DNA of 64,000 nt from Hevea brasiliensis (taxonomy: Eukaryota > Streptophyta > Magnoliopsida > Malpighiales > Euphorbiaceae): NCBI RefSeq assembly GCF_030052815.1, contig NW_026614837.1, positions 1 through 64,000 of the forward strand, written 5' to 3'. Made by a program: the position numbers and the translations under genes. Every line of letters begins with the position of its first letter. Position 1 is the first letter of the stretch. Positions 1 to 11,117 of the stretch are shown piece by piece. Under the pieces are notes generated by a model. That model did not search any database, was not told the origin of the DNA, and saw nothing but the letters and a program-made list of their open reading frames with translations.

Positions 1-755
1 CATGCATGGAGGTTAGTGTAATGAAGATATGAAACTATTTTTTAACTCTCATCGATAAGTTTTAACTTTTAAATTGAGTAATTTTTTGATATGATATTAG
101 AACTTTATAGACTAAAAAGTATAAAGTTCGAATCTTGATCATTTCGATAAGGTGCTTATTTACACTTTAAACCTAATAAACTTTTCGTGCGGGGTGCAAT
201 AGTAGTTGTTCTAGTTGAATTTAAAACCCTTGTTTTTTAAGTTATAAGATAAACATTTGCCCATTAAGGTACTAGCCTAATTTTGCACTTAATTCTCCTT
301 AATTAAATAATTTGTCTTAATTTTAAATTGCACTTAATTCTCCTTAATTAAATAATTTGTCTCAATTTTAAATAAAATTCTTGATAGATTATATTGACTC
401 GTCATAAAATAAAATTAAAATGAAACTTTTAAAATAGTTTATTTTCATTTATTATTATTATTATTATTAATAGCAGAAAATAATTTACATTTCAGAAATT
501 TTTTTAAAAACAATAGGAATTTAAACTTCTAAGAAATTTACTTCTGATGAGAAAAAAAAAACAAAAAAAAATCCTTAAGGTCTGCAATTACTGTCACCTA
601 AGATCTTACATGGAAAACTGCATCTGCAGCAATAAATATGGATTGCAGCATCACAAAGGTGATTTGAAATATAAAGCAATATTGCTTATTTGTCTATTCA
701 ACAGAAAGGTTATGCTTTGAAATAGACAATGGCATATTGATTGTTTCTCATCTCT
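1..755. other. AT-rich non-coding spacer
   Basis: No open reading frame or recognisable element. The stretch is very AT-rich with short poly-A and ATT runs and contains a 45-bp tandem duplication listed separately. Confidence 0.6.
283..372. repeat. 45-bp tandem duplication, two copies
   Basis: A unit beginning TTGCACTTAATTCTCCTTAA starts at 283 and again at 328, a period of 45 bp with one or two mismatches. It lies in non-coding spacer and looks like a simple local duplication. Confidence 0.85.
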
Positions 756-1240
756 TTACAGTATTCTTTGTTCTATCAAGAGGGAGTATAAAGCATCCTC
801 TTCAGCTGGCACCGAATTCTCTGTTGGATGTGTAATGGAGTTCTTAGTTCTATAACAATCTTGTTCATCACCACCAAATCCATGATTAATCAGGCTTTCC
901 AACGAGATGGTTAAGTAGTTGATTACGAGATCCTTGGAGCTACAATGTATACCTGTGTAATGTGGACTGTAAATTGCGGAATGGCAATCTCCATCAACTA
1001 CTTCACTGGGATCCAGCACTTCTTCATCTGGTAAGCATAGTCTTCTGGTATATATTTTTGGTGATGTATGGTTCCCTTCACCTATTGTATCTACAACAGC
1101 ATATAGAGCACTAGTGGAAGCCTGCTCTCCAAACCCTCTGTATTGGCTCGTCACTCTTCTAGTTGTCATTCCCACCCTGCTACCCTACTTCTCTGTACAG
1201 GTCGTTTCAGAAACTGAAATTTCAGGTGAGTTGCCAACTC
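756..1240 (-). pseudogene. Unrecognised terminal-exon-like fragment
   Basis: On the minus strand an open frame of 139 codons runs from 1175 to a stop at 756. The same frame can be followed upstream through one in-frame TAG to about 1240, where a splice-acceptor-like sequence (CCTGACAG) precedes it. The composition (Ser, Thr, Glu, Asp rich, hydrophilic, ending in an acidic stretch followed by LLIEQRIL) looks like the C-terminal exon of a larger protein. I do not recognise the family and see no upstream exon with certainty, because the next 850 bases upstream are AT-rich. It may be a decayed exon like its neighbours, or a chance frame. No function is proposed. Confidence 0.3.
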
Positions 1241-1583
1241 CTGTCAGGGGGGAAAATGCATCACCTGAATGAAAAACTAAAGCATATAATGAATTAATCA
1301 TATTCACTTGTCAAAACTGGGAAACTAAAAAGCTAATATTAAATTTAATAAATTTGGTAGTCGACTGTCTGATTTAAATATGAGAATATCCTGAAATATG
1401 TAAATATAAAATTGTGCTCAGAGAAATGTTTAGATGAATAATAATTAAACAAAAACTGAAATTAACTATTAAAGAGAATTAATAAGTGTCTCACTGAAAA
1501 CATTATACAATTTAATTTGTAACAATTTTTTAAAATTTTGTAATTAAGTGTGTCCAATATAAAATTAATTAAGGTCTATTTGA

Positions 1584-1634
<51 letters not shown>

Positions 1635-2093
1635 CAAAAATACTATAAAAATATAGAATTTAACATGTTATTTTAATGGTTAAGAAAATAAAAATTTAAT
1701 ATTAAAGAAAATTAGAGTCAAGTACCACCAGATGCATAACTAAAAATATTTAACAATATTGTTTATCAAAATGATTATTTACAAAAAAACTTAAATTAGT
1801 GTTTATATGCTCCCAAATATTTTGAGAAAAAAAACTGACAATATTTTGTGTGGTATAAACATTGGAACTGCAGAGAAAGCTTATGGTAATATCCATGAAA
1901 ACTCTCCTAATTGACTGCTTCTATAATATTTCCACATACCTCCGGAACATGACTGGTGAATCGACCCTCAGTACTTCATGTTTTAACAAGTGAGCCTCCA
2001 TACAGAAGCAAGACTGTACAACATATTTGTATGTTCTATACCCTACAGTAGTTCTGTTGGCATGTCGACATTAACAATCAGAACATTGTCATC
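1241..2093. other. AT-rich spacer with microsatellite
   Basis: No coding signal. The stretch separates the unknown exon fragment from the 3' end of the PPR pseudogene and contains an ATT microsatellite. Confidence 0.5.
1583..1634. repeat. (ATT)n microsatellite
   Basis: About 17 uninterrupted ATT trinucleotides. This is a likely length-polymorphic marker. Confidence 0.95.
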
Positions 2094-4152
2094 TTAACAG
2101 ATTACTCCGGAAACTTCATATAGCACTGTATTCAAACATGCTAACATTGAATATATAGAATATGCTTTCCTGTGGGTTCTATCACCAGAGGTAAATATAT
2201 GGACTCCATTATCTAGGTATATCCAACTGCAACCAGCAAACTTCTTGGCCTCCTTTCCTCTCATCTGCTTCCTTATCCTCCCCATCTCAGCCCAGTTCCC
2301 TTCTGCTGCATAAACATTAGCCAACTGCACATATCGAGCCCCATTATTTCCCTCAATCTTCAACAGGTTCTCCTCCACCTCTTTTGTCAATTCTGCATTC
2401 TTATTTAGCCTACAAGCATTCAAGAATGCCCCAAGGATTATAGCATCCTGTTGTTCTATAGGAATCTTTTTCAAGAGCGATAATGCCTTTTCTAGCTGAT
2501 TAGCCCTTCCATAAAGATCAATCATACCTGCGTAGTGATCAATTTCAGGCAATATGTTATATTTATCGGTCATGGAATTAAAAAAACTTTCACCTAAATC
2601 TACCAATCCACAGTGACGGCAAGCTGATAGCAGTGCAACAAAAGTTACCGCATTTGGCCTGAGTCCTTTCTCCATCATTTCCTGAAACAGCTGGATAGCT
2701 TCATTCTCATGTCCGTGATGAGCATAGCCAGCTATCATGACATTGTAAAGGATAGAATCTCTTTCAGTAACTTGTTGGAAAACTTTTTCCGCATATGTTA
2801 TACTGCCACATTTTAAATACATGTCAACCATAGCAGTGGTCATTTTCTTATCCATTCCAATTCCAATTCTGAATACATAACCATGAATTTGCTTTCCCAG
2901 ACTAAGTGCAGGTTGCAATGCACAGGCACCAAGCATGCTTACAAGGATCAAACCAACGGGAACCATTAATTCCTTAGACCTAAACTCACTAAACAGTTGA
3001 AAAACAGCTTTGCATTTTAGTAATTTCATATACCCAGTAAACAAAGCCATCCAAATAATAGCATTCTTCTCTGCTAAAGAATCAAAATCCTACGTGCTTC
3101 CACCATGTTTCCTTGTCTTGAAAACCCCACAATCATAGAAGTGATTGAAAAGGAGCTTTCAATCCTATTTGCTAAATGTATTGATTCTGCATACTTCATA
3201 TTCCCACACTTGCAATAAAAATCAATGAGGCCGCTTTCTATAAATGGATTTGAACTCAAACCATTCCTCAAAACACAAGCATGGATTCCTTTCCAAGCTT
3301 CAAGTTCCTTAAACCAGTACAAGCACTCAAAAGACTGGCAAAAGTATGCTCATTGCATTTCACACCATTGTGCAACATGCAAACAAATAACTTCAATGAC
3401 TCCTCCTCATAATCATTTTGAGCAAAACCTGAAATCAATGTATTCCAAGAAACCGTATCATTGAACTAATTCTCTCTCCAAAACAGCCTCAAAGCTAGGT
3501 CCATTTCACCTTCTCTACAACAAGCTGCCAACATAGAATTCTTTGAAACTGTATCAGCTACTTACTCACATCCATTAAACACCTCACAGGCCGCTTGAAA
3601 ACTCCCACATTTGGAATACATGTTAATCAAAGAACTCACAGCAAACCTACTTTTATCATTAGCAGTTTTAACCATATACGAATGCACCTGCCTCCCATAA
3701 GACAACATAGACAGTTTAGCAAACAGGTTAACCATAGTTGTGAGAGTAAACTCATATATTCCAATCTTGTAAAGGTCCCTTAGCATTTCAATAAACAATT
3801 CAAGCGCATAGGATTCATACCCATCAGGACTTACATAACCCGATAACATTGAATTATAAGTGACCAAATCTCTAACAGAAGCAGAGTCAAATATAACCAA
3901 ATCTCTAACAGAAGCAGAGTCAAATATAACTTTTGCTTGTGACAAGGTGCGGGCTTTTATATGCCCAGAGATTATTACATTCCAAGAGAAGACGTTTCTC
4001 TCAGGCATTTCGTCGAACAGACTTTGAGCTTCTCGTGCAAGGCCATGGTTAGAGTAGAGATTAATGAGTTGATTGGAGGTGAAGATACGTAGTGTCAACC
4101 CCGTCTTTATGGACTGGACTTGACATCTGTGACCATCTTTCAGGGACCTCAT
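2094..4152 (-). pseudogene. PPR protein gene (At3g18840-like), disrupted
   Basis: This is an intronless pentatricopeptide-repeat gene of the plant PLS/E subclass. Such proteins bind organellar RNA, usually for C-to-U editing or processing, in mitochondria or plastids. Successive 31-36-residue repeats are visible (for example YNVMIAGYAHHGHENEAIQL and NQLINLYSNHGLAREAQSLF), followed by an E-type tail with GCSWIYLDNGVHIF. Start (4152) and stop (2094) align with the Arabidopsis protein, and the span of about 686 codons fits the family length. The frame is broken four times: a TAA at about 3560, a TAG about 80 bases downstream, a frameshift near 3292 and another near 3085. A 33-bp in-frame duplication lies near the N-terminus. 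The broken frames keep high similarity, so inactivation looks recent. Sequencing error is less likely because two lesions are substitution-type stops. Confidence 0.85.
3863..3930 (-). repeat. 33-bp in-frame tandem duplication in the PPR pseudogene
   Basis: The unit starting ACCAAATCTCTAACAGAAGC occurs at 3863 and 3896, nearly identical. It duplicates 11 residues (FDSASVRDLV plus one) inside one PPR motif, which would break the 35-residue repeat register. Confidence 0.9.
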
Positions 4153-5277
4153 TTACATCCACATATTAGAGAGAATTTTCCGCTATGAGATTCTTTCTTA
4201 ATTCAAAGAAATGAAAACAACAGAGACATTTTTGCCTTGCTATGGCATACTGGCAATCATTCTAAAGTTTCAAAAGGGGAGGGAAAATTGCGAGGGAGGC
4301 TTTTAATATAGGGAAAACGATGCGTTTTGCATCCGTTGCTGTTTACCGTCCGACGGGTTTCGCTTCAACTTATGAACGGGCTTCTTTTGTGCTGTAGTTA
4401 ACCGGGAGATTATTTGTCTGTAAACGACTTGTCGTAAAAAGTAGTAATATCTTATGCATATGCATGACTCCTGACTGAGTAGCTATAGCAAAAATGCTTG
4501 CAATTTTTTGAATTATTTTGAAAAATACATTATTAGTTATTTTGTTTACTTTTTAATCCCTAATTTAAATCAAGCTTTCCATCAACTATTTAAAAGAGAG
4601 ACTATTTTTACAAGGATTAAATGGTTCAAATTCAAAAAATAAAGAAACTATTTAAATTTATTTTTCAAAATATAGGAACTAAATGAAATCTACACCGTTG
4701 CTTAAAATGATTGGAGAAAAAATTAAAATAGTAAACGAAATAAAAATATAAAAACTAATTAATATAATTTTGAAAATAGAAAGATCGAATAGTTGATTTC
4801 ATTAAAATAGATAAACTAGTAATTTTCCAAAAAAAAATCACTTTAAAAAATTATCATTAGTCCTACCAAATAAGCATTTGACCTTTTCACCCATAACTAA
4901 TGATAACATTACCAAAACATGACAGCCACAAAAAAGAAATAGAATATGAGGTTAACATTATACATAAGCCATAGCCATCATGGTACTCCAGGCTTAGAAG
5001 GTTAATGAACTTGTTCCTCAGAGCTTACATTTCTGAATTAGATACAAGATTGGGGAATCATTGCCATCATTAAAGAATCTTTCATTATCTTTTATCTTCT
5101 GAATTGAGGCCAAATGCTTGATTTTTACTGCTAAGTCAGACATGAATCTCCAAGGAAATTGGTCTGTCCAACACGTTTCTTGAGGTGAAGAAAGCCATGA
5201 TACCATCCTAAGAAGCTCCCATTTCTGTTTGATTTACAACAATATGACCAGTTCAACATTTCGGCATTGTATTTGAT
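4153..5277. other. Spacer between PPR and kinase pseudogenes
   Basis: This holds the region upstream of the PPR start and downstream of the kinase stop. It is moderately to strongly AT-rich. A 62-codon frame at 5018-5206 (minus) has no recognisable features and probably lies in former 3' untranslated sequence of the kinase gene. I see no promoter that I can defend. Confidence 0.4.
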
Positions 5278-5606
5278 TTACAGCAACAAAACTTTGGCAG
5301 CAGAATACACCAGCCTTGCATCATCTGCACAAAACAAATTCCATCATCAGCCCTATTGATCCTGGCAATTCTTCATAAAACCATAAAGAATCAAAGCTAT
5401 TGCTTAGACCATCTAGATTGATGTAACATCTTTTATCAAATAGATGCCTGGAGAGTTGATCACAAGCTTGTTCTTAATTTTTTTTTTTTTATATATCATT
5501 TTCGGGGAGACATTCTTCCATCATTTCAAATGTTATTTGTGAACAAAACTTCATGTATCCAATTCCCTTTGTACCAAAATGTACAAACATGTGTTCTTAC
5601 TCGTAC

Positions 5607-6152
5607 CTGCAATTGTGGCCAAACTAAATGATGAAGCCTCATTGGTCTCTGCCTCAATAGCACTTTTGGCAACTGCAACACTTTGCATGATATTTAAGCC
5701 AGCTCAAAGAGAAGCAAGTGTCCCACCAACCAAGCAGTCACCAGCCCCTGTAAGCCTCACAACTGAGGATGGAAGTGCAGGAAAATGCACAGCAAAAAGA
5801 TGAGAACTCCCCTGAGCCTGCATAGCACCCAAAAATTTACTTGAAGGACAGCTTGATGCTACAATATCATACAACCATCTGCTAATTCCATATTTTTTGG
5901 TTCTTTCCAAATTACTTCTCATGAAGTTTGACTCCTTAGAGCATAAGACACTCCATATGCAGCAAGAGTCACAACAACTACCTTTATACCCTTCTCTAGC
6001 AAAACCAAGATGGCAGATTTTAATATTTGGAATGAAGACTCTGTTGAACGGTTTTTGCTATTATCCTTTTCAATTGGATGAAACATGTTTCCACAAGACA
6101 AAGCATTTGCCATGACAATAAGCTCATCTTCGTTGGGTGATGCAGAAGTTAC
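5607..6152 (-). pseudogene. Exon 8 of the kinase relic, catalytic half of the pfkB fold
   Basis: This is the longest exon. It begins after a CTACAG acceptor with VTSASPNEDELIVMANALSC, passes the strand-forming KVVVVTL and reaches LTGAGDCLVGG, where the aspartate of GAGD is the expected catalytic base. A one-base loss after KVVVVTL shifts the frame near 5945. A TGA near 5702, where a cysteine codon is expected, stops it 12 residues after GAGD. The exon ends at a GTACGAG donor (5606). Confidence 0.8.
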
Positions 6153-7312
6153 CTGTAGAATCCTTTACATCAGATATAGTTCAAAAATGAATGAACAAAG
6201 TAAATCAGGGAGTTTTCTCTGAAACAAGTTATTAAATTTTGGTTTAAAGCATCATGCATGGTTAACTTAATACTTAAATGACATATTCCATAATGTTTAA
6301 TATGATTTTTCCCAATCAGATATTTTATAGCTGTTCAAACTCAAAACAGAATGTCCATGCCATACAACTTTTCTTGGAAGTTAAATCAAATATTTACCGC
6401 ATAGAAAAATGAAGCACAATTTACGCTTATGAATAAATGTAATGGAAGTATATTGACGTTATCCTAAAACTACTTATCATTCACCTGATATGTACACATA
6501 TTTGTACAAAATCCTCAACCCTTCTTGATTATCCAAAAGAAATGTGATACACCACAAGGTAACAGTAAAAAAGAACAATGAGCATAAAAAGAAGCTAGTA
6601 ATACCGATCTCTCTAATTCTGAAAGTTGACATGATCACAATAACACTTGATTCAGAAAAAAGCAAAGGAGATAATGAAAAGAATGTCATTGAGCATTCTA
6701 AAAAAATAACACATCGTTGATTTATCATTGATTTCTGAACAATGAAAACAGAAGTGACCATATTGAAGAGCACTGTGTCTGTCAGTAATATTGGTTCAGT
6801 ACAGAATACATATGCAAAAAAAAAATAATAATAATAAATAAATGTACTCACATTGTTAACAACTGTGGTGATTCTTGTGGATTTTGCAACTAAAACAGGC
6901 TCAAACCGAACTGGGATGTTATATTTTATTGCCACTGAGTAAAAAAATTCATTGGAAAATGGGAAAGAAAGGAAAAAGAAGTAGAAAGATGAAGGGAGAA
7001 ATTATGAGTAGCATCAAGTTCATAAACAGCTACATCAATTATACATGCATGAGAGAGAGAGAGAGAGGGTCCAGTGATATGTTATTACCTTGACAAGCAG
7101 CTTCTAAAGCAGGAGAAATGAGATTTGCATCAACCAGCAGTACAGAAACAGAAGAAATATTGCACTTGGATTGCAGAATCCACTCAGGGGTGACGAATTT
7201 TTTTCTTGGGAATTGGGATGAGATCATAGTTAAAACAATTAGCATTCTGAAACCTAAATTTAATATTATTCTTGAAGCCCATATAAATTGGGAGTCAAAT
7301 GGATCCTATATC

Positions 7313-7320
7313 AATGTAAT
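7313..7320. repeat. Target-site duplication AATGTAAT, left copy
   Basis: Perfectly repeated at 8377-8384 on the other side of the hAT-type element. Confidence 0.92.
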
Positions 7321-8376
7321 TAGGGGTGAGCATTATTCGGTTTGAACCAAATAAATCGAACCGAACTGCTTTAATTCGGTAATTTAATACTGTTTATATG
7401 ATAATTTGTTTAGGTTCAGTTTTGATTTTTAAAAATTTCGTTATTTCGGTTCGGTTTGGTTTTGAGGAGAAAAAATTCAGTTGAACTGAACCGAACCGAA
7501 TAAAAGTTAATTAAAAGACAATATTTGCACATTCCTTTCTCATAGCTTAAAGGCAAAGCCCATTCTTAAGTACCAAGAGGTACCAGCCTCGAAACCCAAC
7601 AGTCACATGTGCCTTATCTTTTTATTTAGTTTTAATCGACTTTTAATCTCAACCATTCATATTTTTAAAGAAATCTCAACCGTTCAATTCTTATACATAT
7701 ATATACTCTTTAAAACCCTAACTTTATCTCCACCTTATTTCTTCCTCCCTATCAAGTCTGCCGCCAGTCACCTCTCCCACCATTCTCTCCTTATTTCTTC
7801 TCTAACCAGTGCCACTCATCTCCCTTAATTTCTCTTATCCTCTTGTTTTTCTCTACGCCATTAATTTTTCTTCCCCTTCATTTCTTCTCTGCCCGACGCC
7901 CACCTCTCCTTCTCTTCTCTTTTTGTTCTGGTCTCAACTTTGCATGTGCTTTTTTAGAGCCCAACACCGTTGCCTAAAGAGCCACAACATCTGCACAATA
8001 GATCTACACTGTAGTGTTCTTCGCAGATCTAGCAATGTTCTTCCATTTATTTGTTATTTTATTTTGTTCAATTTGTAATGTTTCTTTTATTATTGATTTG
8101 GATGATTGTGATATTGAGTTTATATTAATGGAAATTTGTGTTTCGGATAGTTATTTGGAATTGATTTGGGTGGTCACTCTACATATTGAAGGAAGAAATA
8201 CAGATGTAAAAGAATTGAATATTTAAATCGAACTGAACCGATTTTTATCGTTTTGATTCAGTTCGGCTGTATGTATAAATAGGTTCGGTTCGGTTTTTAC
8301 TTTTATATAAAATTCGGTTTTCGGTTTTTTCAGTTCGGCTAGGTTTTGAACCAAACCGACCGAATGCTCACTCCTA
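7321..8376. mobile_element. hAT-type non-autonomous element (1056 bp) in a kinase intron
   Basis: The ends are inverted repeats: TAGGGGTGAGCATTATTCGG on the left, and TAGGAGTGAGCATTCGGTCG when the right end is read on the other strand. Both ends then continue into GGTTCGGTTCGG-like subterminal repeats. The element is flanked by a perfect 8-bp duplication AATGTAAT (7313-7320 and 8377-8384), the length typical of hAT transposons. No transposase is present. The interior contains pyrimidine-rich sequence with small open frames that I regard as chance. The right end lies 28 bases from the splice donor of the exon at 8405-8500. Confidence 0.92.
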
Positions 8377-8774
8377 AATGTAATCTATTCAAAATAAACT
8401 TACAACTGCCTCTACATTTGCAACATCAGCCACCAACTCTCCACACATGTCAAAAATGTTCATATGACAGCAGTTCTGACATCTTGGTGTTTTTGAATGC
8501 CTATTCCACCAATAATTTACCAACCTCTTCATTGATGTGCTATTCGATTGCCAAGAAAACAATAAAAAATAAAAATAAAAACTTCCAAGTAAAGGACCAC
8601 ATTTCCTCTCGAAATGCTATGAATTCCCATGATTCAAAACTCTAATCCAAGTTGACATGCATAGAAAGAGGGCTTTTCCTCCCTCAAAAGCATAAAAATA
8701 GTAAAAGTAATCTACTTGAGGACACTCTGTTTTCCTATATAAAAACTCCTAAATAAACCAGATATCCATGAGAA

Positions 8775-8910
8775 ACCAACAATTATGTAAATTGCAATAC
8801 TACATCCCACAACAACCTACTTGTGCAACAGTCCTGGGGAGATACCAACAATTATGTAAATTGCAATATTGCATCCCACAACAACCTACTTGTTCAACAA
8901 TCTAAAAGCA
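8775..8910. repeat. 69-bp tandem direct repeat in a kinase intron
   Basis: The string ACCAACAATTATGTAAATTG starts at 8775 and 8844, and the following bases remain similar to about 8910. It lies between kinase exons and has no coding content. Confidence 0.85.
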
Positions 8911-9649
8911 GAAAATTCACCAGTTTTGTATTATATTCCAAATTATCTATTCATCAAGCTGGCCCTCCCCATCTCTTTTGGAAACTAGTGCATGTTAAAG
9001 TCCTCTCTAACTTCACCTCCCAAGGAAGATAATTCTCCAAATGAGAGATTAAAAAAAAAAAAAGAGTAAATTTGCAAATGCCTTTTTGAGATTTTTCAGC
9101 ACCTTCAATCCCAACTCATACATACCATTTTACCTAACTATTTAACTCTAAATGATTTTGAGGCAGACTCCATATTCCTCAGTGTTCCATTGTCATGAGC
9201 AATTTCAGTAAGAAATATACCCGAGGAAAGGAGTCAATCATGGTTAAAATGAAGATGCCAGAAATTGATCATGTAAGACTAATTAAAATCATTCAGCTTG
9301 TTAGGACTCCAATGACAAGATAACAGGTTCATCCTAGTAGGCAATTCATAACAAGAATTGATGCGTTATTGTTAGATTCCTATGGTGTTTTAAAATGGCA
9401 AACCAAGTAAGATTTGGAAATAAAACATACAGGGCAATTGTGTGTGCATTAGGAACAAAGAATAAAATATATTGCTATGAATAAGCTTACGTTCCACACA
9501 TTATTTAGGTTCCATACATCACATAGTTGAACCTTTTGTGGATAAGCCAGAAGAATTTCAGTACTCCAAAACATGTTCCCTATAACAAGGAATAAAAAGA
9601 AATTCTCAGTTTCAGAAATATCAACTACTATCTAAATCTGATATGCTAT

Positions 9650-9850
9650 AGTAGTAGTAAACTTTAAGCACATGATATACAAATTTATGTAGAACACTCC
9701 CATGCACAAATGAAACTTACATGCAGTCATATACAAGTAACATGGAGTTGTGGGGGTAGTAATAAACTTTAAGCACAAGATAAACAAGTTTATGGATGAC
9801 ACTCATGTACAAATGAAACTTAGTTGCAATTGTATACAAGTAACAAGGAG
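9650..9850. repeat. Diverged 105-bp direct repeat in a kinase intron
   Basis: AAACTTTAAGCACATGATA at 9659 returns as AAACTTTAAGCACAAGATA at 9764. The rest of each unit (ending around a TACAAGTAACA motif) also aligns with several differences. Confidence 0.8.
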
Positions 9851-11117
9851 ACTTGGGTAGTTGAGGCAGGAATCTATAAAATCACCGGAACAAAGTAATG
9901 AAATGATTCAAACCCAAATACATAATCATAGAATAACAACAAATACATAACAACAGTGGGACAGCAAGTTCAATTGTAATAAACATTAAGATTCTAAGGT
10001 ATTTAGCAAAAACAGATCATAGGCAGAAACTGATGTGAAAGTGTCTCAACTTCAAAAGGCTGGAATTTTTGTTTGTACCAACAATCAATTTCAGATAATG
10101 TAGCAAAGTTAATGTGATCTGTGCAAAAATACAAGGCTTGATTGTATAACTATGTAGGACATGACTCCAAAAAAAAAAAAAAATGTAAAGTTCTCATAGT
10201 TGAAAAGGGGGGAAAAGTAAAGAAAATCACCAGCCATGTCAATGCCCACAGCACTAATCAGGTAAGGCTTAGTTCCAAGCTGCAAAACGCACTCGGCAAT
10301 ATTCCTGGCTACACCTCCCAGTGCATATTGTACCTGAATTCAATTAATCCCTTCATGTAAGGACCAGCAAAAGAAATCTTTTATACACTATTTCACACAT
10401 TTTACTTACTTTGGAGCACTCACAAATTACTTTTACTTAAAAATACAACCCAAATTAACCTTAACTCAGATGCAATGAGTTTCCACATTGTTCACATCAC
10501 AGCATATAATTTCAAGTTACAAATAATAGAAAGTAAGCACCACTAGTAAGTACTGGCCAACACATTATTCTGTAAATAATAACAGTTCCTATCAGGGTTT
10601 GATACGTTTTCCATAGTGAAGGGAAAACAAAACAAAATCCCAAAATGCACATAACTTTCATAAGGATTACAAGGAGTAACAGATGATTCCATTTTACTAA
10701 TCAACCAAAAACAAAGTAAAATATATAGCCAATTTAACAAATTAAAGAAAACCCAACCAATTCAATCTAAAAAAAGGTTTTGAGAAGACACGTATACATA
10801 CCTTGCCAGGAGTGGTGGTTCTAGGACTCCGATGGATTGAAAGGGGGGCATGAATAGCCAATACCATGCCTCCTATAACTATTCGTCTGCTTCCTCTTGC
10901 TTTGCTTGCCCACCTTTTACTAAAACCTTAGTTCATCAACAACAACAACAACAAAAGACGTGCACCTAGTGTCACACAGTACAAAATAATTCAAGAAAAG
11001 TGAAAAACAATGTCAGTTAGATAATCAAACCAGGTAGAGAGCAAGATTGTTAATTTCAAGTGGTAGCAAAAGGTGACGAGAAACACAATCCAATCTCCTC
11101 AGCACACTGTTCTCCAT

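Larger units (their letters stand above)
5278..11117 (-). pseudogene. pfkB-family sugar kinase (pseudouridine kinase PUKI-like), disrupted
   Basis: This is a multi-exon relic of a pfkB/ribokinase-fold kinase. The closest family I recall is plant pseudouridine kinase (PUKI), which phosphorylates pseudouridine to pseudouridine 5'-phosphate in the peroxisomal RNA-catabolism route. Nine exons can be placed: 11031-11117 (MENSVLRRLDCVSRH), 10802-10919 (IVIGGMVLAIHA), 10231-10333 (GGVARNIAECVLQLG, pfkB signature 1), 9533-9579, 8405-8500, 7089-7204 (FVTPEWILQ), 6852-6934, 5607-6152 (ASPNEDELIVMANAL; LTGAGDCLVGG, pfkB signature 2 with the GAGD anion hole) and 5278-5324 (DDARLVYSAAKV). Most junctions show GT-AG. 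Lesions: a frameshift plus a TGA in the fourth exon, a frameshift in the fifth, and a frameshift plus a TGA in the eighth. The exon 1-2 and 5-6 junctions are out of phase. Retained introns show that it is not a processed copy. Confidence 0.82.

Noticed and set aside
5018..5206. 62-codon minus-strand frame as a separate small gene
   Set aside because: It lies where the kinase 3' untranslated region is expected, with no start context or known domain.
7607..8226. Overlapping plus-strand open frames inside the hAT-type element
   Set aside because: Low-complexity, pyrimidine-rich products (Ser/Leu/Phe rich), no domain, no transposase motif, no consistent start context.
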